From: CAMFLJ01 sp965279255
GTDB taxonomy: Bacteria; Actinomycetota; Acidimicrobiia; Acidimicrobiales; Acidimicrobilacustridaceae
DNA: 64,000 bases
Direction of reading: 5' to 3'
NCBI GenBank assembly: GCA_965279255.1
Contig: OZ257146.1
Coordinates: forward strand, 2,604,001 to 2,668,000
A program made the translations under genes and the position numbers. Positions 34,564 through 42,387 of this stretch are shown here, in pieces. Below the pieces are notes generated by a model. That model saw nothing but the letters and a program-made list of their open reading frames with translations. It had not been told where the DNA came from and ran no database searches. Each line of letters begins with the position of its first letter. Position 1 is the first letter of the stretch.

Positions 34564-36225
34564 TCAGGGCGCTTCGACGTCCTCCTGGTGTGCCGCTGGC
34601 TCGAAGACGAAGCCTTCGTAGTTGCCGGCTGCGGCGTCGGCGAGGCGCTGGTAGTAGAGCGTGCCGCCGAGGTACGCCGAGAACTGGCGGGGCTTCCCGG
34701 GGATGTTCGCGCCCGTCCACCAGGAGTCGGTACGGGGGAACAGGGTTGCGTTCGCGATGGCGGACACTTCGGCTCCCCAGGCCGCTTCCATCTCGGGCTT
34801 GGGCTCGGCAGCTCCCAGTCGCTGTTCGCGCATGAACCGCACCAGCTCGGCGATCCAGTTGATCTGCCGCTCCGCACCGAGCGGCATGTTGTAGAAGACG
34901 CCGGGAGAACCGGGCCCGTGGATCATGAACAGGTTCGGGAACTGGGCGAGCGAGAGACCGAGGTAGTTGTGGAACCCTTCGTTCCACCTGTGCTTCAGGC
35001 TCATCCCGCCGCGTCCCTCGGGGTTCAGGCGCAGCATCGAGCCGCTGATGGCGTCGAAGCCGGTCGCCAGCACGAGCAGGTCGATGGGATGCTCGCCGGA
35101 GCGCGTGACGACGCTCGTCGGCGTGAAGCGCTCGATGGGGTCCTCGCGAAGGTCGACCAACGTGACGTTGTCGCGGTTGAAGGTCTCGTAGTAGCCGTTC
35201 TCCAGGATCGGTCGCTTGGTCATCACGAAGTACTCGGGCATCAGCTTCTGGGCCGTCGCCGGATCGTGCACGATCTCGCGGATCTTGTCTCGGACGAAGT
35301 CGGCCAGCGTGGCGTTCGCCTCCTCGCTCATCGCGATGTCGCTGTAGAGCTCGAGGAAGAACTTGAAGCCCCCGCGCTCCCACAGTTCCTCGTAGAGGGC
35401 ACGTCGCTGTTCGGGGGTGTCGTCGAGAGCGCTCCGCGGTGCCCGCGACTCGAACGGGAAGCCTCCGCCGTGCGCGTACATCGCCTCACGCAGGGCGTCG
35501 AAGTTCTCCCTCGCCTCTGCCATCTCCTCGGCCGTGATGGCACGGTTCCCGGCCGGGAAGGCGTACTGGGCGGTGCGCTGCAGCACCGTGACGTGATCCG
35601 CCTCGCGCGCGATCTCGGGGATCGACTGGACCCCCGAAGAGCCCGTCCCGATGACTGCGACGCGCTTACCCCGGAAGGAAACGGCCTCATGGGGCCACAG
35701 CCCGGTGTGGTGTACGTCGCCTGCGAAGTCGCCGATCCCGGGGATGTCGGGCATGTTCGGCGTCGAGAGCGCTCCCACCGCACAGATCAGGAAGTGCGCA
35801 GTGGCAGACGCGCCCGTGCTCGTCGCCAGCGTCCAACGCTGCGACGTCTCGTCGTACCGGGCGTCCTCGACCCACGTGTCGAACTGGATGTCGCGCCGCA
35901 GGTCGAAGCGATCGGCAACGTGCTCGAGATACTCGAGCACCGCAGACTGCTCGGACTGGGTCTCGGCCCACTCCCACTCCATCAGCTCGTTGGAGAACGT
36001 GTAGCCGTAGAAGGGACTGCCCGGTCCGTCGACGCGTGCACCCGGGTAGCGGTTGTACCACCAGGTGCCACCGATGTCGCTCGCACCGTCGTACACGCGC
36101 ACCGAAAGACCCATCTCCCGCAGATGGTGCAGGGCGTACATCCCGCTCACACCGGCGCCGATGACGACGACGTCGTAGCTCTCGGTCGATCCGCCTGCTC
36201 GCAGGCGCTGGCCCTTGCTCGTCAT
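34564..36225 (-). CDS. Baeyer-Villiger-type flavin monooxygenase
   Basis: FAD and NADPH-dependent monooxygenase that inserts oxygen next to a ketone. 553 residues. First Rossmann motif VVIGAGVSGMYALHHL (G23, G25, G28), PGARVDGPGSPFYGYTF, the BVMO fingerprint FxGxxxHxxxWP exactly at 167-178, second Rossmann VIGTGSSGVQSIPEIA, and LVLATGFDAISG. ATG 36225 has AGGAGC upstream. Its base use differs from neighbours: 35161-35220 has 35 G+C of 60, against 45 of 60 in the ALDH gene at 29521-29580 (hand count). Substrate unknown; cyclic ketone, steroid or terpenoid are typical for the family. Confidence 0.92.
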   Translation of the reverse strand: MTSKGQRLRAGGSTESYDVVVIGAGVSGMYALHHLREMGLSVRVYDGASDIGGTWWYNRYPGARVDGPGSPFYGYTFSNELMEWEWAETQSEQSAVLEYLEHVADRFDLRRDIQFDTWVEDARYDETSQRWTLATSTGASATAHFLICAVGALSTPNMPDIPGIGDFAGDVHHTGLWPHEAVSFRGKRVAVIGTGSSGVQSIPEIAREADHVTVLQRTAQYAFPAGNRAITAEEMAEARENFDALREAMYAHGGGFPFESRAPRSALDDTPEQRRALYEELWERGGFKFFLELYSDIAMSEEANATLADFVRDKIREIVHDPATAQKLMPEYFVMTKRPILENGYYETFNRDNVTLVDLREDPIERFTPTSVVTRSGEHPIDLLVLATGFDAISGSMLRLNPEGRGGMSLKHRWNEGFHNYLGLSLAQFPNLFMIHGPGSPGVFYNMPLGAERQINWIAELVRFMREQRLGAAEPKPEMEAAWGAEVSAIANATLFPRTDSWWTGANIPGKPRQFSAYLGGTLYYQRLADAAAGNYEGFVFEPAAHQEDVEAP

Positions 36226-36389
36226 CTCTGCTCCTCAGCACGAGTCACCAATGTTCAGCGCGAGGCACCACGGACTAGCCGAAGGCCTGCGACGGTCCAC
36301 CTGCCACGATTCGCCCCGTCCGGGAAGTGCCCGGAGGGGACGCCCGCTGGATCGCGGGTTCCACGGCCTTCGTGTCGCCGACGGCCGGG

Positions 36390-37520
36390 TCAGTCGAAGG
36401 TGATGACGCCCCGGATGTTCTTGCCGTCGCGCATGTCCTGGTAGCCGTCGTTGACCCCGTCGAGGTCGTAGCGCCGGGTGATCAGCTCGTCGATGTGGAG
36501 CACGCCCTCGCGGTACATCGACAGCAGCCGCGGGATGGCCTCCCGGGGGTTCATCGACCCGAAGATCGTGCCCTTGATCTCCTTGTTCATCATCGAGAGC
36601 ATCATCAGGTTGAGCTGGGCGTCGGTCTCGGTGGCCGGGGCGAGCCCGGTGATGACCAGGGTGCCGCCCTTGGCGGTGAGCCACAGGGCGGGGTCGAGCA
36701 TGTCGCCGTGCACGACGCCGGCAGCGATGATCACCCGCTCGCACATCACCCCTCCGGTGAGGGCGCCCACCTCGGCGGTGGCCTCCTCGACGGAGGCATA
36801 GGCGTGGGTGGCGCCGAGCGCCATCGCCTGCTCCCGCTTGAACTCGACGGGGTCGATGGCGATCACGCGCTGGGCGCCGGCGATGCGGGCGCCCTGCACG
36901 GCATTGATGCCGATGCCCCCGACACCGATGACGGCCACGTTGTCGCCGGGCTTGGTGCCGGCGCGCTCGGTGGCCGAGCCGAACCCGGTGGCCACGCCGC
37001 AGGAGACGAGCGCCACGACCTCGAAGGGGAGGTCGTCGTCGACCTTGATGAGGGAGGCCTCGTTCACGAGGATGTGCTCGGAGAAGGTGCCGACCTGGGC
37101 GTAGCGCCCGACCGCGGTGCGGACACCGTCGTGCATGACGTGATGGGCCTCGCGGTCGTCGCTCATCATGCCGATGTTGAAGAGCTTGGCGCCGTTGTCG
37201 CAGATGTACTGCTGACCGCTCGAGCACCAGCGGCAGGTGCCGCACGCGGGCACGAAGGAGACGGCCACGTGATCGCCGACGGCGAGGCCGCGGACGTCGG
37301 GCCCGATGGCCTCGACCACGCCGGCACCCTCGTGGCCGCCGATCACCGGCAGGGGCATGGGCAGGTCGCCCGTGTGGGCGTGGTCGTCGGAGTGGCACAT
37401 GCCGGCGGCGTGCATCCGCACGAGCACGTCGTTGGCGCGGGGCTCGTCGAGCTCGACCTCCTCGACGGTCCAGGGCTCACCGACACCCCACAGCACTGCA
37501 GCACGAGTCGTCATCGACAT
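36390..37520 (-). CDS. Zinc-containing alcohol dehydrogenase, NDMA-dependent type
   Basis: Medium-chain alcohol dehydrogenase of 376 residues. Catalytic zinc: Cys in AGMCHSDDHAHTG and His in GGHEGAGVVEAIG; structural zinc cysteines in ACGTCRWCSSGQQYIC; cofactor site VIGVGGIGINAVQGA. The overall sequence (KLFNIGMMSDDREAHHV, SMNPREAIPRLLSMYREG) matches the actinobacterial NDMA-dependent type whose tightly bound NADH is recycled by an external carrier, associated in other genomes with mycofactocin. No mft genes are in this window. ATG 37520 has AAAGGA upstream. Confidence 0.88.
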   Translation of the reverse strand: MSMTTRAAVLWGVGEPWTVEEVELDEPRANDVLVRMHAAGMCHSDDHAHTGDLPMPLPVIGGHEGAGVVEAIGPDVRGLAVGDHVAVSFVPACGTCRWCSSGQQYICDNGAKLFNIGMMSDDREAHHVMHDGVRTAVGRYAQVGTFSEHILVNEASLIKVDDDLPFEVVALVSCGVATGFGSATERAGTKPGDNVAVIGVGGIGINAVQGARIAGAQRVIAIDPVEFKREQAMALGATHAYASVEEATAEVGALTGGVMCERVIIAAGVVHGDMLDPALWLTAKGGTLVITGLAPATETDAQLNLMMLSMMNKEIKGTIFGSMNPREAIPRLLSMYREGVLHIDELITRRYDLDGVNDGYQDMRDGKNIRGVITFD

Positions 37521-37668
37521 GGTCCGGTCCTTTCACCAGCGGCCTGAGGCACGGCGACAGACAGTACGACTCCCGGGCCGGCCGGGTGACGGCGATCCCC
37601 TCCACGGCGGCTGTCTACGATGCGCCGCATCGCATCGGGCCCGCCACGGGCCGAGCAGGGGGAACCGA

Positions 37669-38643
37669 ATGACGACCTACCTCGTGACCGGCGGGACCGG
37701 GCTCATCGGCTCGAACGTGTGCCGACTCCTCCTGGAGCAGGGCGACCAGGTCAGGGCGCTGGTGCGTCCCGGCAGCCCGACCGACGAGCTCGCCGCGCTC
37801 GGTGCCGAGATCGTCGAGGGCGACGTCCAGTCGGCCGACGACCTCCTGCGCGGGTCCGACGGCTGCGAGGTCATCGTGAACTCCGCCGCCCTCCTCGGCG
37901 GGGCGGCGCAGGACCTGGCCGAGTCGCTCCGCACCAACGCCGACGGCTCGACCCACGCCTACGACGCGGCCGCGACCCACGGCATCCGCTGCGTCACCCT
38001 GAGCTCGACCCCCTTCCTCGACCAGCGCACGACGCTCACCGAGGACGCCGCGGTCGCCGACGACTGGGCCGCCGACCCCTACACCCAGAGCAAGGGCGCG
38101 GCCTACGTCGAGGCCAAGCGCCGGGTGGCCGAGGACGGCGACGACATCGTGATCGTCATCCCCGGCGGCACCTTCGGGCCGGGCCTCGTCCTCTCGCGGG
38201 CGATGGCGGCGTCGTCCTACAACCGGGTGCTGCGGGGCGCGCTCAACGGCAAGCTGAACGACTACGTCACCTTCCCGGTGCCGTGGGTGTTCGCCGAGGA
38301 CGTGGCGTCGGTGTGCATCTCCGCCGCGACCAAGGGCGTGGCTGGACGCACCTACCTCGCCTTCGGTGCCGAGGACGCGCAGAGCACGGCGGCGTTCCTG
38401 AACGTCGCCCTGGAGGTTGCCGGGCAGGACCGGACCATCGCCGAGGTCAGCATCGACCCGTCCGACCCGACGGCCGAGGAGCGCTACGGCGCCACCCTGG
38501 TCGAGCTGGCCGCCCGCACGTACCCCGTGCCGTGGTTCGACAACTCCCGCACCCGCTCCGAGCTGGGCTACGCACCCCGGTCGTTGCACCAGGGGATGGA
38601 GCAGACGATCCCGTGGCTGCGCGACAACGGCCAGATCACCTGA
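37669..38643 (+). CDS. NAD-dependent epimerase/dehydratase family protein
   Basis: Extended short-chain dehydrogenase of 324 residues. N-terminal NAD site TYLVTGGTGLIGSNVCRLLL; then VIVNSAALLGG, LSSTPFLDQRTT in place of the catalytic Ser/Thr strand, and YTQSKGAAYVEAKRRVAE, where the usual YxxxK is YTQSK. PGGTFGPGLVLSRAM follows. Resembles dihydroflavonol-reductase-like or hydroxysteroid-type SDRs. ATG 37669 is preceded by CAGGGGGAA. It diverges from the alcohol dehydrogenase gene. Substrate unknown. Confidence 0.87.
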   Translation: MTTYLVTGGTGLIGSNVCRLLLEQGDQVRALVRPGSPTDELAALGAEIVEGDVQSADDLLRGSDGCEVIVNSAALLGGAAQDLAESLRTNADGSTHAYDAAATHGIRCVTLSSTPFLDQRTTLTEDAAVADDWAADPYTQSKGAAYVEAKRRVAEDGDDIVIVIPGGTFGPGLVLSRAMAASSYNRVLRGALNGKLNDYVTFPVPWVFAEDVASVCISAATKGVAGRTYLAFGAEDAQSTAAFLNVALEVAGQDRTIAEVSIDPSDPTAEERYGATLVELAARTYPVPWFDNSRTRSELGYAPRSLHQGMEQTIPWLRDNGQIT

Positions 38644-38652
38644 GCCGCAGGG

Positions 38653-39276
38653 TCAGCCCTGCCAGGCGGCGATGACCTTCTCGGTGGTGGTGAGGTTCGA
38701 CAGGAACGCCAGGGTGTTCCGCACGACGTCCTCGGCGTAGCTGCGCGGCACCCCGGCGATGGCGTCGGTCGGAAGGGCGATGCGGTAGCCGAGGTCGGCG
38801 GCGCTGATGCACAGCCCGAGCAGAGCCTCGTTGACCGACACGCCGACGGGCACGATCGTGCGGATGCCGAGGTTGCGCAGGATGGCGTCGAGCTCGGTGC
38901 CGGTGAAGGGCGTGAGACCGTGGATGCGGCGGTTCTCGATGTCACCGGGCTCGGGGCCGAGCTCGGGGCACAGGTCGGCGGCGGGGGTGCCCTGACGCAC
39001 CTGGTCGGGGTTCTTGATCACGTACGCCATCATCGGGTTGTTGATCGAGAGCCCGGCGCGGTCGCCGCGCAGCTCGACCAGGGCGTGCACCACCCGCACG
39101 CCGTTGGCGCGGGCCACCCGGCACAGCTCGGCGCTCTTGTCGATGATGCCGAGCTCGGCGGCCTCGGCCGCCAGCTCCGGGCCGCTCGTGAGGTCACCGA
39201 TGATGCCGCGCTGCATCTCGCAGGTGACGACGGCGGTGTGGGCGGGCGAGACGAGCTCGCTGAAGTCGAACGCCAT
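38653..39276 (-). CDS. Isochorismatase-like protein lacking the catalytic cysteine
   Basis: 207 residues with the cysteine-hydrolase fold: TAVVTCEMQRGI, VRVVHALVEL, GDIENRRIHGLTPFTGTELDAILRNLGIRTIVPVGVSVNEALLGL then AADLGYRIALPTDAIAG. The nucleophile expected in the GVxxxxC position is Ala (GVSVNEA), aligned through the fixed 12-residue distance to LGY, and the first catalytic Asp is replaced in CEMQ. It therefore cannot work by the usual mechanism and may be a binding protein or have a new activity. ATG 39276 has AGGAG five bases upstream. Convergent with the epimerase gene (nine-base gap). Confidence 0.78.
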   Translation of the reverse strand: MAFDFSELVSPAHTAVVTCEMQRGIIGDLTSGPELAAEAAELGIIDKSAELCRVARANGVRVVHALVELRGDRAGLSINNPMMAYVIKNPDQVRQGTPAADLCPELGPEPGDIENRRIHGLTPFTGTELDAILRNLGIRTIVPVGVSVNEALLGLCISAADLGYRIALPTDAIAGVPRSYAEDVVRNTLAFLSNLTTTEKVIAAWQG

Positions 39277-39414
39277 GGGTGCTCCTCGGTGCGGCCGGCA
39301 CGGCTCCCCTCGGGCCTCCGGCGAAACGGTCGGCGTACCCTGCCACATCCCCGACCGGCGGTCGGCCCGCGGCCGTCGCCGCCCGCCGGACCGCTCGGGC
39401 GGGCGAGGGCCGGC

Positions 39415-40764
39415 TCAGGTGAACGAACCGGGCTCCTCGACCGGCTCCCCGGTCCAGGCCTGGACCGGCCCGGCCAGGTCGATGAGCTCCCGGGTGGCGG
39501 CGAGGTCGACGGGCACGCCGATGCGCTGCACGCCGCCTTCGTGACGGGCCCCGATGAGGCGCTCGCGGTGCTCGGAGGGTGAGGCCCACGAGGCGTCGGC
39601 GCCCCAGACCTCGCACACGAGGGTGACGCCGAGGGACGCGGCCAGGTCGAGCAGCGCGTCGGTGGCCGGGTCGGTCGGAGAGGTCACCACCGCCACCGCC
39701 GGACGGCCGTCGAGGCCGGCCACGAGCGCGGCGGCCGCGGCGAAGCCGTGCACGGGGAACGAGGGCACGACCACCGAGCCGGCTGGTCGGGCCACGACAC
39801 CACGCTGCAGCCACAGGGCGGCCGGACCGGGGTCGGCGACGACGAGCTCCTCGGAGGCCAGCACCTCGGCCAGGTCGGCCACGGCGCGCACGGGATGGAG
39901 CGGGAGCCCGCCGTGGGCCCGGCCGGCGGCGGCGACCTCGGCCACGCCGTCGATCAGCGCCCGGCCGCGGTCGGGCTCGTCGTCGTCGGGATCGGGCTCG
40001 GGCCACCGGGCGGCGAGCAGGCCGAGGTGCCACGGCTCGACCTCGAGGACCTGCACGTCGTCGCTCAGCACGCCGAGCGCCTCGGCCGGGTCGAGCCCGG
40101 CCACGATCACCAGGTCGCAGCGCTCGAGCTCGGCCATGGTCGAGTCGGCCACCTGGAGCCCGACAACCCCGCGCCACGCCGGATCGTCGAGCGGCACGAC
40201 GCCGAGCGCTCCCGGGGTGCACACGATGCGGGCGCCCGTGTGGCGGACGGCCTCGGCGACGCCGTCGACCTGGCCGTCGCGCACCACGCCGGAGCCGACG
40301 ACGATCACGATGTCGAGCGACGCCATCGACGGCGAGAGGGTGACCAGGCGGTCGTCGACCGGGCTGAACGCGAGGGGCTCGGCGCCCTCGGGGGCGGGAG
40401 CCGAGAGGTCGAGGTCGAGGTCGAGCTCCAGGGCCGCGTGGACCTGGCCGACCGTCCAGCCGGCGACGGCCCCGGGCAGCTGTGCGGCGTCGAGCAGCGG
40501 GTGGGCCAGGACCTCCTCCCCCGGCTCCGACGACAGCCGGATGCGGCGGCCGTCGAGCAGGGCGAGGCCGGGCCGGGCCGACGGGGCCCGCGAGAGGCGG
40601 CCGTCGGCGTCGGCGAGCAGCTCGGCCAGCGCGGCCGTGGGCACGTCGACGATCTCGATGCCGGCGGGCGCGGGCAGGTCGTGGCCGGGCGCCCGGAAGG
40701 CCCGGGTGACGCCGGCGCCGCGGAGGCAGCGGCTCAGCAGGCCGGCCACGGTCTCGGTGCTCAT
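39415..40764 (-). CDS. Degenerate TPP-dependent-enzyme-like protein (acetolactate-synthase fold)
   Basis: 449 residues with the three-domain layout of thiamine-diphosphate decarboxylases/synthases. PYR-like part (~5-125, LLSRCLRGAGVTRAFRAPGHDL); central Rossmann-like part (~150-270, DIVIVVGSGVVRDGQVDGVAEAV then CDLVIVAGLDPAEALGV); PP-like part (~315-449). The cofactor residues are missing: the catalytic Glu of PYR lies in VPTAALAELLADADG without a Glu at the site, and the GDG metal motif is SPT in VAVVTSPTDPATDALLDLA. So TPP catalysis is not expected. Its ATG (40764-40762) overlaps the TGA of the acetyltransferase gene (ATGA), so the two are coupled. Confidence 0.7.
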   Translation of the reverse strand: MSTETVAGLLSRCLRGAGVTRAFRAPGHDLPAPAGIEIVDVPTAALAELLADADGRLSRAPSARPGLALLDGRRIRLSSEPGEEVLAHPLLDAAQLPGAVAGWTVGQVHAALELDLDLDLSAPAPEGAEPLAFSPVDDRLVTLSPSMASLDIVIVVGSGVVRDGQVDGVAEAVRHTGARIVCTPGALGVVPLDDPAWRGVVGLQVADSTMAELERCDLVIVAGLDPAEALGVLSDDVQVLEVEPWHLGLLAARWPEPDPDDDEPDRGRALIDGVAEVAAAGRAHGGLPLHPVRAVADLAEVLASEELVVADPGPAALWLQRGVVARPAGSVVVPSFPVHGFAAAAALVAGLDGRPAVAVVTSPTDPATDALLDLAASLGVTLVCEVWGADASWASPSEHRERLIGARHEGGVQRIGVPVDLAATRELIDLAGPVQAWTGEPVEEPGSFT

Positions 40765-41210
40765 CGCTGGTCCTCCGGCAGCCATCGGTAGCGGATCCAG
40801 CCGGGCACGGGCGCCGCCCCGAGCCCGTCGTAGAAGGTCTGCGCCGAGGTGTTCCAGTCGAGCACCACCCACTCGACCCGGCCGTCGGTCATCGTGCGCA
40901 GCTGCTCGATGAGGGCCAGGCCGTAGCCGTGGCGCCGGTGCTCAGGGCGCACGAAGAGGTCCTCGAGCCAGATGCCGGAACGGCCGAGGAACGTGGAGAA
41001 CGTGCGGAACCACAGCGCCATGCCGGCGACGGCGTCGTCGTCGGCGACCGCCAGCAGCACGTGGGCGGCGGGATCGGGGCCGAACAGCTCGCGCTCGAGC
41101 TGCGGCAGCTCCCACACGACCTCGTCGGTCATCTCCTCGTACTCGGCCAGCTCGCGGATCAACGCCGCTATCTCGGGCAGGTCGGATGGCTCAGCGGGAC
41201 GGATCGGCAC
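40761..41210 (-). CDS. GNAT family N-acetyltransferase, diamine/spermidine type
   Basis: 149-residue GCN5-related acetyltransferase from GTG 41210. N-terminal IRPAEPSDLPEIAALIRELAEYE, the LEDLFVRPEHRRHGYGLALIEQL acetyl-CoA pyrophosphate site (R/QxxGxG/A) and the C-terminal LDWNTSAQTFYDGLGAAP resemble the spermidine/diamine acetyltransferase branch (NxxxxxFYxxxGA). The actual acceptor is not certain. First gene of a two-gene unit with the TPP-like protein, overlapping it by four bases. Confidence 0.87.
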   Translation of the reverse strand: MPIRPAEPSDLPEIAALIRELAEYEEMTDEVVWELPQLERELFGPDPAAHVLLAVADDDAVAGMALWFRTFSTFLGRSGIWLEDLFVRPEHRRHGYGLALIEQLRTMTDGRVEWVVLDWNTSAQTFYDGLGAAPVPGWIRYRWLPEDQR

Positions 41211-41283
41211 GGCCGACCAGCCTACGGACTCGCGGGCGATCCCCCCAGAACGCCCCGGAACGCCCCGCAAGGTCCCAGAACGC

Positions 41284-41333
41284 GAAACGGTGCGCATCCC
41301 GCACGCTGGAGCGTGCGTTCTGCGCACCGTTTC
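41284..41333. repeat. Palindromic intergenic repeat, copy B
   Basis: A perfect 13-base inverted repeat (41284-41296 GAAACGGTGCGCA with 41321-41333) encloses a second perfect hairpin (41301-41307 GCACGCT with 41310-41316). It is the reverse-oriented relative of the element at 18311-18365. It lies in the 148-base gap between the acyl-CoA dehydrogenase stop and the acetyltransferase start, both minus-strand; a short direct repeat (AGAACGCCCC, GGAACGCCCC) is adjacent. Confidence 0.65.
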
Positions 41334-41358
41334 CCGAAGGGAGGCCGACGGCCGGAGC

Positions 41359-42378
41359 TCAGTCGTCGAGCAGGACGTGGGCGACCCGGCGGCGGTGCCA
41401 GGCAGCATCGCCCCAGGCGGCCGAGAGGGCCCACGTGCGCTTCAGCCAGAAGTGGAGGTCGTGCTCGGTCGTGTACCCGATGGCGCCGTGGCACTGCAGG
41501 GCCTTGCGGGCGACGAGCTCAGCGGCGTCGGAGGCGAAGCACTTCGCCATCGAGACGTCGCGCTCGATCTCGGGGCGCCGGTGGGCCAGCGAGTACGCCG
41601 CGTTCCAGACCGTCGGGCGGGCGAAGGAGACCTTCAGCTCGGCGTCGGCCAGGTGGTGCTTCACCGCCTGGAAGCTGCCGATCTGCACGCCGAACTGGCG
41701 GCGGGCCACCACGTACTCGACGGTCATGGCGATCATCTGCTCGGCCAGGCCGACCAGCACCGCGGCTGCGGCCGTGGCCCCGCGGTCGAAGGCCGTGTTG
41801 GCCGCCAGCCATCCGGCCTCGCCGCTGACGACGAGCTCGGCGTCGGCGGCGTCGAAGTCGACCGAGAAGAGGCGACGGGCGCCGTCAACCGACTGCTGGG
41901 GGGTGAGGCGCAGCTTGTCGCCGGGCACGGCGTAGATGCGGTCGTCGTGCTGCACGACGAGCAGGTCGGCGACGTGGGCGTCGGTGACGAAGGGCTGACC
42001 GGCGAGCTGCACGGTGGCCACGGCCTCGCCGGCGGCGATGGCGGGCAGCCACCGCTCGGCGACGGACGCCGGGGCGTTCTCGGCCAGCAGCGGGGCCACC
42101 ACAGCGGTGGTCTCGAGCAGCGGGCCGGGGAAGGCCACGCGGCCGGCCTCGGTGAGCAGCGGCAGCAGGTCGATCTCGTCCATGCCGAGGCCACCGTGGG
42201 CCTCCGGGACGGTGAGGCCGATGACGCCCATCTCGGCGAGGGCGCCCCACAGCTCGGGGCGGCGGCCGGTCTCGTCGGCCCACGCCCAGCGCACGGCCTC
42301 GGGCGAGCACTCCTTGGAGAGGAGGTCGGCGACGGTGTCGCGGAACAGCAGCTGATCGTCGGTGAAGGCGAAGCGCAT
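41359..42378 (-). CDS. Acyl-CoA dehydrogenase, small subunit-like
   Basis: FAD-dependent alpha,beta-dehydrogenation of an acyl-CoA. 339 residues, shorter than the usual 380. Segments: MRFAFTDDQLLFRDTVADLL, MGVIGLTVPEAHGGLGMDEIDLLPLL, RRQFGVQIGSFQAVKHHLADAELKV and ALQCHGAIGYTTEHDLHFWLKR. The middle beta domain is weakly conserved. It follows the larger acyl-CoA dehydrogenase gene by nine bases. Such tandem pairs (for example ChsE-type FadE pairs of mycobacteria) form heterotetramers with shared active sites, so the two probably work together. Confidence 0.9.
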   Translation of the reverse strand: MRFAFTDDQLLFRDTVADLLSKECSPEAVRWAWADETGRRPELWGALAEMGVIGLTVPEAHGGLGMDEIDLLPLLTEAGRVAFPGPLLETTAVVAPLLAENAPASVAERWLPAIAAGEAVATVQLAGQPFVTDAHVADLLVVQHDDRIYAVPGDKLRLTPQQSVDGARRLFSVDFDAADAELVVSGEAGWLAANTAFDRGATAAAAVLVGLAEQMIAMTVEYVVARRQFGVQIGSFQAVKHHLADAELKVSFARPTVWNAAYSLAHRRPEIERDVSMAKCFASDAAELVARKALQCHGAIGYTTEHDLHFWLKRTWALSAAWGDAAWHRRRVAHVLLDD

Positions 42379-42387
42379 CTCGGCGAC

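Noticed and set aside
38653..39276. Siderophore or phenazine isochorismatase
   Set aside because: No isochorismate synthase or NRPS neighbours, and the nucleophile is missing.
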